A stretch of 64,000 bases of DNA from Rhabdothermincola salaria (lineage in GTDB: Bacteria > Actinomycetota > Acidimicrobiia > Acidimicrobiales > Acidimicrobilacustridaceae): assembly GCF_021246445.1 (NCBI RefSeq), contig NZ_JAJQXW010000002.1, positions 434,001-498,000 of the forward strand, in the 5' to 3' direction. Shown here piece by piece: positions 21,048-29,570 of this stretch. The notes under the pieces were generated by a model, which worked only from the letters and a program-made list of their open reading frames with translations, was not told the DNA's origin and did not search any database. How positions within the stretch are numbered: the stretch's first letter is position 1; each line of letters opens with the position of its first letter. The position numbers and the translations under genes were made by a program.

Positions 21048-21509
21048 CTACGCCGGGGCTCGTCGACGTCGGTAGACCAGCGCCCCGGCCAGGACGAAGA
21101 CCGCGCCCAGGATGAGGTAGGGCAGCCACACGCTCGAGGGAAGGGCTTCGTCGAGCAGGCGTACCAGGGCGATGATGGCGATGACGGCCACCATCACGGC
21201 CATCACGGCCGCGAACAGGCCGAGGACCACGCCGCGGGCCACCGTGGTGATGGGCCCGGTGGTCTTGTCGCGGACGGTGCCGACGAGGTCGACGATGGTG
21301 TCGGTGACCTGGGCCGGCCAGTCCCCTCCGGTGAGGCCGCCCGACGAGCCGGGCTCGGTGGTGGGGGCGACGGGTGGCACGACGGGCGGGCCGGGCGGAG
21401 GCAGCGGGGGGGCCACCGGCGGCACGGCGGGAGCCACCGGTGGTGTCTGTGCGGACGGGTTGTCGGGGGGGCCCTCGACGGGACCATCGGCGCGACCGGA
21501 GGTCTCCAT
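21048..21509 (-). CDS. Small membrane protein with Pro-rich N-terminus, function unknown
   Basis: This 153-aa protein has a Pro/Val/Ala-rich N-terminal half (residues about 15-60). An amphipathic stretch follows ([20 protein letters not shown]), then two membrane spans, [21 protein letters not shown] and [20 protein letters not shown], ending in a basic tail. The two-span layout resembles actinobacterial phage-holin-like membrane proteins, but no family is claimed. ATG 21509 is chosen because a TAGGAT hexamer lies 8 nt upstream, suggesting a leaderless mRNA. It lies between trxB and the anti-sigma gene. Confidence 0.65.
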   Translation of the reverse strand: METSGRADGPVEGPPDNPSAQTPPVAPAVPPVAPPLPPPGPPVVPPVAPTTEPGSSGGLTGGDWPAQVTDTIVDLVGTVRDKTTGPITTVARGVVLGLFAAVMAVMVAVIAIIALVRLLDEALPSSVWLPYLILGAVFVLAGALVYRRRRAPA

Positions 21510-21517
21510 GGCCTCGA

Positions 21518-21523
21518 ATCCTA
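21518..21523 (-). promoter_or_regulatory. -10-like TAGGAT, 8 nt before the start
   Basis: TAGGAT on the minus strand ends 8 nt before the ATG of the 153-aa membrane-protein gene, so transcription would begin at or next to the start codon. Confidence 0.45.
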
Positions 21524-21579
21524 CCCACGGCCTCCCGATGCCTTGCCCGATCGGTGCGCGCGGGGACCGGGGGGCGAGC

Positions 21580-22488
21580 TCAGACGGGGCCGACGAACAC
21601 CAGCGCGCAGTCGTCCGTGGTGACGACGCGGATGGTGTCGGCGACACCCGCGTCGTCGCCGGCGGTCACGACCGCGACGACGTCGCGCCCGTCGAGGACC
21701 GCACGAGCCGCCAACACGACGACGCCTGTCGGGGGGATCACCTCGGCCTCGCACGGCACCGCCGCGGCAGCATCGAAGGACTCCGGGGTGGGCGGTTCGG
21801 CACCAGCCGCGGCGGATCCCCGGTCTGCGGTGGGGTCGAGGGTGGCGCGGGCGGCGGCCACCAGCTCGTCGAGGGTGCGGACGGCACCGAGGTCGCCGAC
21901 CGCCGGGTCGGCGTCGCGTGCGAGTGGGCCGGCCGCCGACGGGGCGATCGTGGTGGTGGCGCTCTCCTCGACCGGGCTGCTCGACTGCGCTTCGGCCCCG
22001 GAGCCGGCATCGTCGGCGACCGATGCGGTGTCGTCGGAGCGCTGGTCCGACAGCGTGGTCCCGACCACGGCACCCAGGGCCACCACGACCACCGCGACGG
22101 CGGCGACCAGCCAGCGCGTGGCCGGTGGCCGTGCGCCCCGGCGAGGGTCCCGGCGCTGGGCGCGTCGCCCGGGGGCGGCCGCACCAGCGGCTCGGGAGAG
22201 GCCATCGGCAGGGTCGTCGTCCGCCATGGCCTCGAGAGCCCGGGCGACGTGCTCGTCGACCACGGATGCGTCGGGGCCCGCCGGCGGGACCTCGAGCTGG
22301 GAACGAACGACGCGGAGGGCCTCGACGTGCGCGGCCAGGTCGGCGCGCGACGCGACCAGGTGGTGCTGGGCGTCGGTGGCGTCGCCGTCGACGACGGCGT
22401 GCACGGCGAGCTCGTCGGTCGAGAGCTCACGGGTGAGCTCGTCGTCGAAGGGGTTCGGCTCCGGGCCGTTCGGGGGAGGGCTGGTCAT
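21580..22488 (-). CDS. Anti-sigma factor-like transmembrane protein
   Basis: This 302-aa protein is encoded 3' of an ECF sigma gene with an ATGA overlap, the hallmark of a sigma/anti-sigma pair. The cytoplasmic N-terminal part (LSTDELAVHAVVDGDATDAQ, then ALRVVRSQLEVPPA) is helical like an anti-sigma domain, although the HxxxCxxC zinc motif is absent. One membrane span (WLVAAVAVVVVALGAVVG, about residues 125-145) precedes a Ser/Ala-rich linker and an extracytoplasmic domain with two Cys. Role inferred from context. Confidence 0.7.
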   Translation of the reverse strand: MTSPPPNGPEPNPFDDELTRELSTDELAVHAVVDGDATDAQHHLVASRADLAAHVEALRVVRSQLEVPPAGPDASVVDEHVARALEAMADDDPADGLSRAAGAAAPGRRAQRRDPRRGARPPATRWLVAAVAVVVVALGAVVGTTLSDQRSDDTASVADDAGSGAEAQSSSPVEESATTTIAPSAAGPLARDADPAVGDLGAVRTLDELVAAARATLDPTADRGSAAAGAEPPTPESFDAAAAVPCEAEVIPPTGVVVLAARAVLDGRDVVAVVTAGDDAGVADTIRVVTTDDCALVFVGPV

Positions 22489-23084
22489 CGGTGATCGTCC
22501 TGTTCGACGTCGACCCCGGTCTCCTGGTTCCCGTGATCGGTGTCACCCGTCGGTCGAAGGGTCCGGGCGAGCGCAGCGCGGCCCCGGGCGATGCGTGAGC
22601 GGACGGTGCCGGCGGGGAGGTCGAGCACCTGGGCGATCTGGGCGTAGTCGAGGCCGAGGACGTCGCGCAGCACGACGGGGACACGGAAGGCCTCGGGGAG
22701 CTGGGCGAGGGCGGCGTCGAGGTCGAGGCGGTCGCTCACCCGGTGGTCGAGGTCAGGCGAGTCGTCACGAGGCCGATCCCAGGCATCGTCGTCGGGGTCG
22801 CCGCCGTGGGCGGTCTGCGCCGGTCGCAGCAGCGGGCGTCGTCGCTTCCGGCGCAGCTCGTCGACCGCGGCGTTGGTGGCGACCCGGTAGACCCACGTGG
22901 AGAGCGCCGAGCGCCCGTCGAAGCGGGGTAGGCCCCGCACGATGGCGATGAGGGCCTCCTGGGCGGCGTCGGCGGCATCGTCGTCGTCGCCGGTGAGTCG
23001 TCGGCAGAGGGCCCAGACCTGTGGTTGGTGGGCGCGCAGCAGCGTCTCCATCGCCCGGGGGTCGCCCTCGCGGGCTGCGGCCAC
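22485..23084 (-). CDS. ECF (group 4) RNA polymerase sigma factor
   Basis: This 199-aa extracytoplasmic-function sigma factor has region 2 in DDDDAADAAQEALIAIVRGL followed by PRFDGRSALSTWVYRVATNAAVDELRRKRRR. Region 4 is LAQLPEAFRVPVVLRDVLGLDYAQIAQVLDLPAGTVRSRIARGRAAL. It occupies the position of mycobacterial sigM, beside trxB/trxA. GTG 23084 is the start. The gene overlaps the anti-sigma gene by 4 nt. Likely targets are envelope-stress genes, by analogy only. Confidence 0.9.
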   Translation of the reverse strand: MAAAREGDPRAMETLLRAHQPQVWALCRRLTGDDDDAADAAQEALIAIVRGLPRFDGRSALSTWVYRVATNAAVDELRRKRRRPLLRPAQTAHGGDPDDDAWDRPRDDSPDLDHRVSDRLDLDAALAQLPEAFRVPVVLRDVLGLDYAQIAQVLDLPAGTVRSRIARGRAALARTLRPTGDTDHGNQETGVDVEQDDHR

Positions 23085-23115
23085 GGTGGTCTCGGGGACG
23101 GTGGGGATGTCGATG

Positions 23116-24654
23116 TCAACCCGCCAGCAGGATGTCGGAGACCGTCACCCGCAACGGGTCGTTCGTGCCGAGGTCGGTGATCCACACCAGCACAGCGGCT
23201 CCGGTGGCCCCTCCGAGGTCGAGCTCGACGTCGCCATCCACACCGTCGGCCCTCGCGATGGGCTCACCCCAGCCGGCGAGGGTGGGGGCGACGGCGTCGC
23301 TCACGTACACCTCGACGGCCCAGTCCTGGCTGGGGCTGTTGACCCGGATCCGTTCGAGGGAGCGGGCCTCGGGGAGCGTGAGGGCGATGCCCACACCGGT
23401 CTTGAGGTTGCCGAAGGCCCGGTTGGGGTACGTCTCGGTGTTCCAGGTGGTCGAGGGTTCGGCGTCGATCACGTTGCCGACGGTGGCCTCGTGCTCGCCG
23501 GGCGTGCCGATGCCCTGCGGGTCGAAGGACGTGACCCCGCTCACCGCGACGAGAGAGGGGGCGGTGGGCCCGGCACCGGGTGCCCGCGACAACAGGTCCT
23601 CCCCGAAGTCGGTGCGGGCCACCAGCAGGGCCACCAGGACGAGGGCGAGGGTGACCAGCACGCCGCTGACGACCATGGCGGTGGGGCGCCGGGAGCCGGC
23701 CGCGGGGGGTGCAGGTCCCGTGGCGGGGACGGTGTCCCAGGGGCCCGGCGGGGTGGCGGGGGACGCGCCCGTGGCCCAGCCTTCATCGACGTGGGTGGCG
23801 ACGGTGGCATCGCCCTCGGGGCGCACGGCCAACAGGGCGGTGCGGAGGTCGTCGGCGCGGGCGAAGCGATCGTCGGGTCGACGGGCGAGCGCCCGACGGA
23901 TCGCCTGGTCGAGCTCGGGGGGTACACCTCGCACCCGATCCGCGAGGGGAGGGGGGTCGTGCTGCAGGCGGCGCAGGGCGAGGGCGGCGGGGTTGTCGCC
24001 GACGAACGGCGGCGATCCGCACAGCGCCTCGTAGAGCACCGCGCCGAGGGCGTACACGTCGGTTCGGGCGTCGACCGGTGCCCCCTCGACCTGCTCGGGT
24101 GCCAGGTACTTCACCGTCCCCAGCAGGGTCGAGGTCTGGGTCATGTCGGGCTGGTCGAGCACCTTGGCGATGCCGAAGTCGGTGACGAGCACCCGACCGT
24201 CGTCGGACAGCAGGATGTTGGCCGGCTTCATGTCTCGGTGCACGATGCCGGCGCGGTGGGCGCAGGTCAGCGCGGCGGCGACGTCGGCGCCGATGTGGAC
24301 CACTTCGACCGGGTCGAGGCGCCCGCCCCGTTCGTCGAGGAACTCGCGCAGCGTGCGACCCCGCACCAGCTCCATCACGATGGCTTCGGTGCCGTCGTCG
24401 TTGCAGGTGTCGTAGATGGCCACGATGGACGGGTGGACCAAGCGGGCCACCGACACTGCCTCGGAGCGGAACCGGGCGCGGAAGCCCTCGTCGTCGGCGA
24501 GGTGGGGATGGAGGATCTTGACGGCCACGGCGCGGCCGAGGACCTGGTCGGTGGCCTGCCAGACCTCCGCCATGCCGCCACGGGCGAGGACGGCGTCGAG
24601 GCGGTACCGCCCACCGAGCGACCGCCCGGGAGCCAGCGCTGGCGCGTCGCTCAC
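23116..24654 (-). CDS. Ser/Thr protein kinase with MviN-type extracellular C-terminal domain
   Basis: The 512-aa protein has an N-terminal Hanks-type kinase (residues about 16-270). It has Lys46 in AVAVKIL, the catalytic loop HRDMKPANILL (139-149), DFG at 159-161 and GTVKYLAPEQ, so it looks catalytically competent. A Pro/Ala linker leads to one membrane span (about 327-347). The extracellular 366-512 domain (VSGVTSFDPQG..., NVIDAEPSTTWNTETYPN, NLKTGVGIALTLPEARSLERI, VLVWITDLG) is a beta-jellyroll/discoidin-like fold resembling the C-terminal domain of mycobacterial MviN. GTG 24654 is the start. The gene lies between the sigM-like gene and degV, where mycobacteria have mviN (murJ). Confidence 0.9.
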   Translation of the reverse strand: MSDAPALAPGRSLGGRYRLDAVLARGGMAEVWQATDQVLGRAVAVKILHPHLADDEGFRARFRSEAVSVARLVHPSIVAIYDTCNDDGTEAIVMELVRGRTLREFLDERGGRLDPVEVVHIGADVAAALTCAHRAGIVHRDMKPANILLSDDGRVLVTDFGIAKVLDQPDMTQTSTLLGTVKYLAPEQVEGAPVDARTDVYALGAVLYEALCGSPPFVGDNPAALALRRLQHDPPPLADRVRGVPPELDQAIRRALARRPDDRFARADDLRTALLAVRPEGDATVATHVDEGWATGASPATPPGPWDTVPATGPAPPAAGSRRPTAMVVSGVLVTLALVLVALLVARTDFGEDLLSRAPGAGPTAPSLVAVSGVTSFDPQGIGTPGEHEATVGNVIDAEPSTTWNTETYPNRAFGNLKTGVGIALTLPEARSLERIRVNSPSQDWAVEVYVSDAVAPTLAGWGEPIARADGVDGDVELDLGGATGAAVLVWITDLGTNDPLRVTVSDILLAG

Positions 24655-24692
24655 GACACCACGTCGCTTCCCGGGCGGCTCGTCATCGGCGA

Positions 24693-25532
24693 TCAGGACC
24701 GCAGATAGCAGATCCCGATGACCGCGGGACCGCCATGGGTGCCGATGACGGCACCGATCTTGCCCAGGCGGATGGTGTCGCGCGGATAGCGGTCGGAGAT
24801 CATGTCGAGGAAGTCGTCGATGTCCGTGGCCTCGCCGTGCAGGATCGACAGCGACTCGACCTCGCCGGCCTCGTAGAGCTTGTCGCGCAGCGTCTCGAGG
24901 GCCCGGCGCCGGGTGCGAGGCTTCCCGGCCTCCTCGACGGCCCCGTCGACGATGCGGATGAGCGGCTTCACCGACAGCATCGAGCCGAGGAGGTGCTGGG
25001 CCCCACCGATGCGACCGCCCTTCTTGAGGTTGTCGAGGGTGTTGAGGGCGCCGTAGATGTCGGTGCGCGGGATCATGCTCTCGACCCGGGCGACGATGGC
25101 GTCGGCGTCGGCACCGTCGCGGGCCATGGTGGCGGCCTCGAGGACCATGGTGCCGAGGCCGCCGGTGATCGACCGGCTGTCGACCACCCGGACGTCGACC
25201 TCGCCCTCGAGGGCGCGCGCCGCCGCCTGGGCCGACTGCATGGTGGCGGAGAGGGCGCTCGAGAGGTTGATGCAGACCACAGCGTCGGCGCCGGCGGCCT
25301 GGGCGTCGCGGAACGCCTGCTCGAAGCGGCCCGGCGAGGGGGCCGCGGTCTCGGGGAGCAGGCCCGTGCTGTCCATGAGCGAGTAGAAGCGTTCGACATC
25401 GAGCTCCTCGCGATCGACGTACTCGTCGTCGCCGAAGCGGATGCTCAGTGGCACCACGCCGATGTCGAGCGCCGTGGTGTCGGCCTCGTCCAGGTCGCAC
25501 GAGCTGTCGGTCACGATGCGCACTCCGGCCAT
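24693..25532 (-). CDS. DegV family fatty-acid-binding protein
   Basis: This 279-aa protein starts MAGVRIVTDSSCDLD, the N-terminal DegV signature. It also has LSIRFGDDEYVDREEL, CINLSSALSATMQSAQAAA and VDSRSITGGLGTMVLEAA, the lipid-contacting motifs, and NTLDNLKKGGRIGGAQ. DegV/FakB proteins bind fatty acids, in some bacteria delivering them to a FakA kinase; no fakA is present in this window. ATG 25532 has a GGGGGG-rich ribosome-binding region just upstream. It is followed after 38 nt by the kinase gene. Confidence 0.92.
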   Translation of the reverse strand: MAGVRIVTDSSCDLDEADTTALDIGVVPLSIRFGDDEYVDREELDVERFYSLMDSTGLLPETAAPSPGRFEQAFRDAQAAGADAVVCINLSSALSATMQSAQAAARALEGEVDVRVVDSRSITGGLGTMVLEAATMARDGADADAIVARVESMIPRTDIYGALNTLDNLKKGGRIGGAQHLLGSMLSVKPLIRIVDGAVEEAGKPRTRRRALETLRDKLYEAGEVESLSILHGEATDIDDFLDMISDRYPRDTIRLGKIGAVIGTHGGPAVIGICYLRS

Positions 25533-25599
25533 GGGCCCCCCTTTCGTCGTGTGGTTGGAGCGTATCCCCGCTGCTCGGGCCCTCCCGGTCGTGGCCGAC

Positions 25600-27687
25600 T
25601 CACCGAGTGGGGTCGGGCTCACCGAAGACCGGGTGGTCCGACGCCACCAGCTGGCGGGCCCGGCGCACCTTGCGGAAGTGGCGGCCCCACCAGACGAGGA
25701 GGAAGACGCCGGCGCCGATGGACAGCACGAGTCCGGCTCCCGAGATGGCGGTGGAGCGCACGGTGAAGCTGGTGGAGGTGATGTCGAGCACCTCGTCGGG
25801 GGAGCGGACGCCCACCTCGAGGGGGAACGCTCCCGAGGCCCGGGTGGTGACCTCGACGTCGAGACGGGTGGTGGCGGCGGCCGGGAGCTCCACGTCGATG
25901 ACGTTGCCGGCCGGGAACTCGAGCTTCACGCTGTCGAGGACCAGGTGGATGCGCACCGGGTAGGGGAGCCGGTTCTCGAGGTTGAGCGGGATCTTCCCCG
26001 AACGAGAGGTCAGCGTCACGTACTGCTGCAGCGGCGCGACGATCTCGCTCGTGGCCGCATCGATGCGCGTCGTGACCGTGTCGAGGATGTCGGCGCGCTC
26101 GGCGGCGTCGAGCGAGATCGCGCCGGAGAGCAGCAGCGCTCGGGCGAGGCCTTCGGCGAGGGTCGGCGACGCGGGCTCGGTGAGCGACCGGTACCCGGTC
26201 ACCTGTCGCTCGGCGGCGCGCAGCTCGCTCGGATAGTCACCGAGCGAGGTGGGTGGGTCGCTGCGGTAGTCGAGGACGAGGTCGGTGGCTCCGCTCTGGT
26301 CCTCGGCGGCCTCGGTGACCCGGAACAGGTCGTCGAGGGTGACGGGGCTGACCATCGGGCGGCCGTCGGAGTCGGGCGGCGCCGGTTGGGCGAGCCCGGC
26401 GAGGAGCGTGGTGAGCGTCTGGGGGTCGGTGTCGGTGCCGAGGTCGAGGGCCACGCCGCGGCTCTCGCCGGGCCGGTCGTTGTAGAGCACGGCGAGATCG
26501 GCCAGTACGAGGTGGGCGTTGAGCACGGGGTCGTCGGTGGCGCGTAGGCGGCCGGCCAGGTCGGGGTCGGCGGTGACGGCGGACAGCGACGAGCCGTCGC
26601 CGACCGCGAGCTCGAAGACGTCGGTGAAGGTGACGTCGGTGGTGGGCGGGTCGACGAGCTGGTCGGTGGGCACGACGACCTGGTCGAGGCCGAGTCCGTC
26701 GAGGCGCCGGAGGGCCTCGGGGGTGAGCGTCGGGTCGGCCACGGTGGTGCGGCCGTCGGGTGTCACGCCGAGCAGTTCGGCGGTCGTCGTCGCCCCCTGG
26801 GCCAGCTGGACGTCGAGCTCGGGGTCGAGCCGGGCCGCCACCCACGCACCGAGGTCGAGCCGGACGTAGGGCTCGACGAGGACCTGGCGGCCGGCCAGGT
26901 GCCCGGCGAGGGCATCGACCGGGGAGGGGTCGGCGCTGCTCGTGGAGGTGCCCTCCAGAGCCGCCAGCACGGCGGGGACGGGATCGACGGTGAGCGCCAC
27001 CGAAGGGTGCTCGGTGAGGGCGTCGATCGTGGCGAGCGCCTGGGTGGTGTCGGCGGCGTCGAGGGAAAGCTCGTCGGCCTCGGTCGGGGTCACCGTCCCG
27101 CCGATGCCCAGCACCGTCCCGACGGCGAGGGAGGGACCTTCGGTGTCGTCGGTGGGGACGCGGATCAGATGGGTGACGAGGCGGGCCAGCTCGTCGCCGT
27201 CGGGGCCCATGGCCTTCACCACCACCGGGTGCACGCCGGGCCCCGAGAGCAGCACCCCACCCTCGGGCACGGGGCCGGTGCGGACCACGGGCACGGCGAT
27301 CTCGACCGCTCCGTTCGTGGCCCGCGGCGCGGTGTCGACCGGGACGGGGCTCGGACCCGGGCCGAGCGGGCTGGACAGGTCCTCCCCGCGGATCGAGCGC
27401 TCGAAGCGGATCCGCCCGATGGAGGCGGCGTGGACGTCGACCTCGATCGTGGAACCGGCGGGAAGCCCTTGGGGGAGCACCTGGATGCGGAACTCGCCGG
27501 TGGGGGCCGTCCACGGGGTCTGGCCGGCGAGGGTCAGGCGGGGCACGGTGCCGGTGGGGGTGGTGTCCTGGGCCCGGGCCGGGCGGGAGGTGGTCGTCGA
27601 CAGCGCCGAGGCGACCAGCAGGATCGCGGCGAGGACGAGCCACCGCCGCCCCCGTGTCGTGGGCGGATGGTCCGCGGCGGCGCTCAC
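25600..27687 (-). CDS. DUF6049 family secreted/membrane protein (Rv3909-like)
   Basis: This 695-aa protein has an N-terminal signal peptide (WLVLAAILLVASALSTTTSRPARAQ), a long extracytoplasmic region of Ala/Thr/Asp-rich domains, and a single C-terminal span (AISGAGLVLSIGAGVFLLVWWGRHFRK) with a short cytoplasmic basic tail. Such proteins sit beside mviN/murJ and pcnA in mycobacteria (Rv3909) and are of unknown function, presumably envelope-related. The GTG start overlaps the upstream GNAT stop (GTGA), so the two are translationally coupled. Confidence 0.82.
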   Translation of the reverse strand: MSAAADHPPTTRGRRWLVLAAILLVASALSTTTSRPARAQDTTPTGTVPRLTLAGQTPWTAPTGEFRIQVLPQGLPAGSTIEVDVHAASIGRIRFERSIRGEDLSSPLGPGPSPVPVDTAPRATNGAVEIAVPVVRTGPVPEGGVLLSGPGVHPVVVKAMGPDGDELARLVTHLIRVPTDDTEGPSLAVGTVLGIGGTVTPTEADELSLDAADTTQALATIDALTEHPSVALTVDPVPAVLAALEGTSTSSADPSPVDALAGHLAGRQVLVEPYVRLDLGAWVAARLDPELDVQLAQGATTTAELLGVTPDGRTTVADPTLTPEALRRLDGLGLDQVVVPTDQLVDPPTTDVTFTDVFELAVGDGSSLSAVTADPDLAGRLRATDDPVLNAHLVLADLAVLYNDRPGESRGVALDLGTDTDPQTLTTLLAGLAQPAPPDSDGRPMVSPVTLDDLFRVTEAAEDQSGATDLVLDYRSDPPTSLGDYPSELRAAERQVTGYRSLTEPASPTLAEGLARALLLSGAISLDAAERADILDTVTTRIDAATSEIVAPLQQYVTLTSRSGKIPLNLENRLPYPVRIHLVLDSVKLEFPAGNVIDVELPAAATTRLDVEVTTRASGAFPLEVGVRSPDEVLDITSTSFTVRSTAISGAGLVLSIGAGVFLLVWWGRHFRKVRRARQLVASDHPVFGEPDPTR

Positions 27688-28415
27688 GGCGTCGTCGCCG
27701 GGGTGGGTCGGCCGAGGGGGTGCTCGAGCACGGCCAGCCCGTAGGGCTCGGGGGTGAAGCCGAGGTGCTGGTAGAGCCCGAGGGCGCGCTGGTTCGTCTC
27801 CTGGGTGTTCACGAGCACGGACCGACAGCCGTGGCGGCGGCACCAGGCGAGCGCATCGCCGACCAGGGCGGTGCCCAGGCCTCCGCCCTGGTGGGCGGGA
27901 TCGACGGCGAGACGTTGGAGGTACCCGAGGCGTCCCGCTCGCCCGGTCACGTGGTAGCCCACCACCCGGCGGTGGGCGCCGGCCACCCGGAAGCGGTGCG
28001 ACGGGGTGGCGGAGCGGGCGTCGGCCAGGCCGGCGCGGTCGAAGCGCCAGAAGCTGTCGAAGGCGGCGCCGTCGACGGCCAGCACGGCGTCGAGGTCACC
28101 TCGTCGCCCCCGGCGGAGCCGGGCGTTCGGGGTGCGCGGCGGAGGGATCCGGTCGAGGGGGTGGCGCAGCAGGTGGAGGCGCTCGTGCACGGTGAACCCG
28201 GCGCGGAGGAACGGCTGCTGCTCTCCGTGGGTGAGCGCCGGGGTGATGACCGTGCGGTAGCCCTGCTCGACGACGCGCTGCAGGGCTTCGGCGAGCCCGC
28301 CCGGGGTGGGAGCCACGCCGGCGGTGGGGCTGAGCAGCGCCACGGCGTCGTCGCCCCGCCACGAGCCCAGGCGCAACCGGTCGGAGCCGGTGGAGAGGGT
28401 GTCGAGTCGTCGCAT
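27684..28415 (-). CDS. GNAT family N-acetyltransferase
   Basis: This 243-aa protein has a C-terminal GNAT fold: LGYLQRLAVDPAHQGGGLGTALVGDALAWCRRHGCRSVLV, containing the acetyl-CoA-binding R/Q-x-x-G-x-G/A loop (HQGGGLG), then NTQETNQRALGLYQHLGFTPE. The N-terminal half (residues 1-100) is a degenerate GNAT-like domain (TPGGLAEALQRVVEQGYRTVITPALT...FLRAGFTVHERLHLL), so it may be a tandem or two-domain GNAT. ATG 28415 is chosen; AAGG lies just upstream. The substrate is unknown. It is the first gene of a GNAT-DUF6049 operon. Confidence 0.85.
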   Translation of the reverse strand: MRRLDTLSTGSDRLRLGSWRGDDAVALLSPTAGVAPTPGGLAEALQRVVEQGYRTVITPALTHGEQQPFLRAGFTVHERLHLLRHPLDRIPPPRTPNARLRRGRRGDLDAVLAVDGAAFDSFWRFDRAGLADARSATPSHRFRVAGAHRRVVGYHVTGRAGRLGYLQRLAVDPAHQGGGLGTALVGDALAWCRRHGCRSVLVNTQETNQRALGLYQHLGFTPEPYGLAVLEHPLGRPTPATTP

Positions 28416-28476
28416 GGTTGCCTTCGGCCCCTCACGATACGACGCTCGGCCCGTCCGCCTCCCTCGGCCTGCTCGG

Positions 28477-28482
28477 TAGGGT
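28477..28482 (+). promoter_or_regulatory. -10-like TAGGGT, 6 nt before the start
   Basis: TAGGGT ends 6 nt before the GTG of the deacetylase-like gene; no ribosome-binding site is visible. A leaderless mRNA is likely. Confidence 0.5.
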
Positions 28483-28488
28483 TCCCTC

Positions 28489-29502
28489 GTGACCGTCCTC
28501 GTCGCGACCCATCCCCAGTTCTTGTTGCACGACACCGGTCACGGCCACCCCGAGCGCCCGGCGCGGCTCACGGCCGTGATGGAGGGCATCGATGCGGCCG
28601 GGCTGCGCGATGCCGTGGTGCGGTTCGAACCGGAGCCGGCGTCGTGGGCGGCCATCGAGCGGGTCCACCCCGACCGGTACCTCCTCGGTCTGGAGGAGCT
28701 CTCCGCGATCGGTGGGGGGCACATCGACGCCGACACGGTCGTGAGCGAGGAGTCCTTCGCCGCCGTGCTGCGGGCGGCGGGCGCCGGACTCGACGCGGTC
28801 GATCGCCTCGACGCCGGCGAGGCCGACGTGGCCTTCTGTGCCGTGCGCCCGCCGGGCCACCACGCCACGCCCCGCCAGGCCATGGGCTTCTGCCTGGTCA
28901 ACAACGTGGCCGTCACGGCGGCGGCGTTGGCCGATCGGGGTGAGCGGGTGCTGATCGTCGACTACGACGCCCACCACGGCAACGGCACCCAGGACATCTT
29001 CTTCCGGGACCCGCGCGTCACCTACGTGTCCTTCCACGAGTACCCCCTCTATCCCGGCACCGGCGCCATGGACGAGACGGGTTGGGGCGACGGTGTGGGG
29101 ACGACCGTGAACTTCCCCATCCCGGCCGGGGCCACCGGCGACGTGCTGCGGCTGGGCCTCGACACCGTGGTCGCGCCGCTGGTCGAACGCTGGGCGCCCA
29201 CCTGGCTGTTGATCTCCGCCGGCTTCGACGCCCACCGTCGCGACCCGCTCACCGGCCTCGAGCTCACCGCCGGCGACTTCGCCGACATCACCGCGGCGCT
29301 GGTGGCGATGGTGCCCCGGGGCCGGTGCCTCGTGTTCCTCGAGGGCGGCTACGACCTCGAGGCGTTGTCCATGTCGGCGGGTGCCGCGTTGAGCGCGTTG
29401 GTGGGCGGCGACCATCGACCCGAGCCGGCCAGCAGCGGAGGACCCGGTCGCACCGTCGTCGAGGCCGTCGCCCGCATGAGGTCGGCCGCCGGTTGGTCCT
29501 GA
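28489..29502 (+). CDS. Histone deacetylase family (arginase-deacetylase fold) metallohydrolase
   Basis: This 337-aa protein belongs to the class II HDAC/acetylpolyamine amidohydrolase/AcuC superfamily of zinc deacetylases. Visible motifs are GHGHPERPARL at the N-terminus, the catalytic pair in RPPGHHATPRQAMGFCLVNN, the zinc ligands in VDYDAHHGNGTQDIF, SAGFDAHRRDPL and the C-terminal FLEGGYDLEAL. The substrate (acetylated protein, polyamine or other amide) is not decidable. It is transcribed divergently from the GNAT gene; the two may act on opposite sides of acetylation, but that is only an inference. Confidence 0.92.
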   Translation: MTVLVATHPQFLLHDTGHGHPERPARLTAVMEGIDAAGLRDAVVRFEPEPASWAAIERVHPDRYLLGLEELSAIGGGHIDADTVVSEESFAAVLRAAGAGLDAVDRLDAGEADVAFCAVRPPGHHATPRQAMGFCLVNNVAVTAAALADRGERVLIVDYDAHHGNGTQDIFFRDPRVTYVSFHEYPLYPGTGAMDETGWGDGVGTTVNFPIPAGATGDVLRLGLDTVVAPLVERWAPTWLLISAGFDAHRRDPLTGLELTAGDFADITAALVAMVPRGRCLVFLEGGYDLEALSMSAGAALSALVGGDHRPEPASSGGPGRTVVEAVARMRSAAGWS

Positions 29503-29556
29503 CCGCCGCCGACCCCGGCGATTGCGTCGCCGGGGAAGGACCGGCCCGGACGCCGA

Positions 29557-29562
29557 TAGCCT
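29557..29562 (+). promoter_or_regulatory. -10-like TAGCCT, 8 nt before the start
   Basis: TAGCCT followed by 8 nt and then GTG of the tRNA nucleotidyltransferase gene; no ribosome-binding site, so a leaderless start is likely. Confidence 0.5.
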
Positions 29563-29570
29563 CGCCCGCC

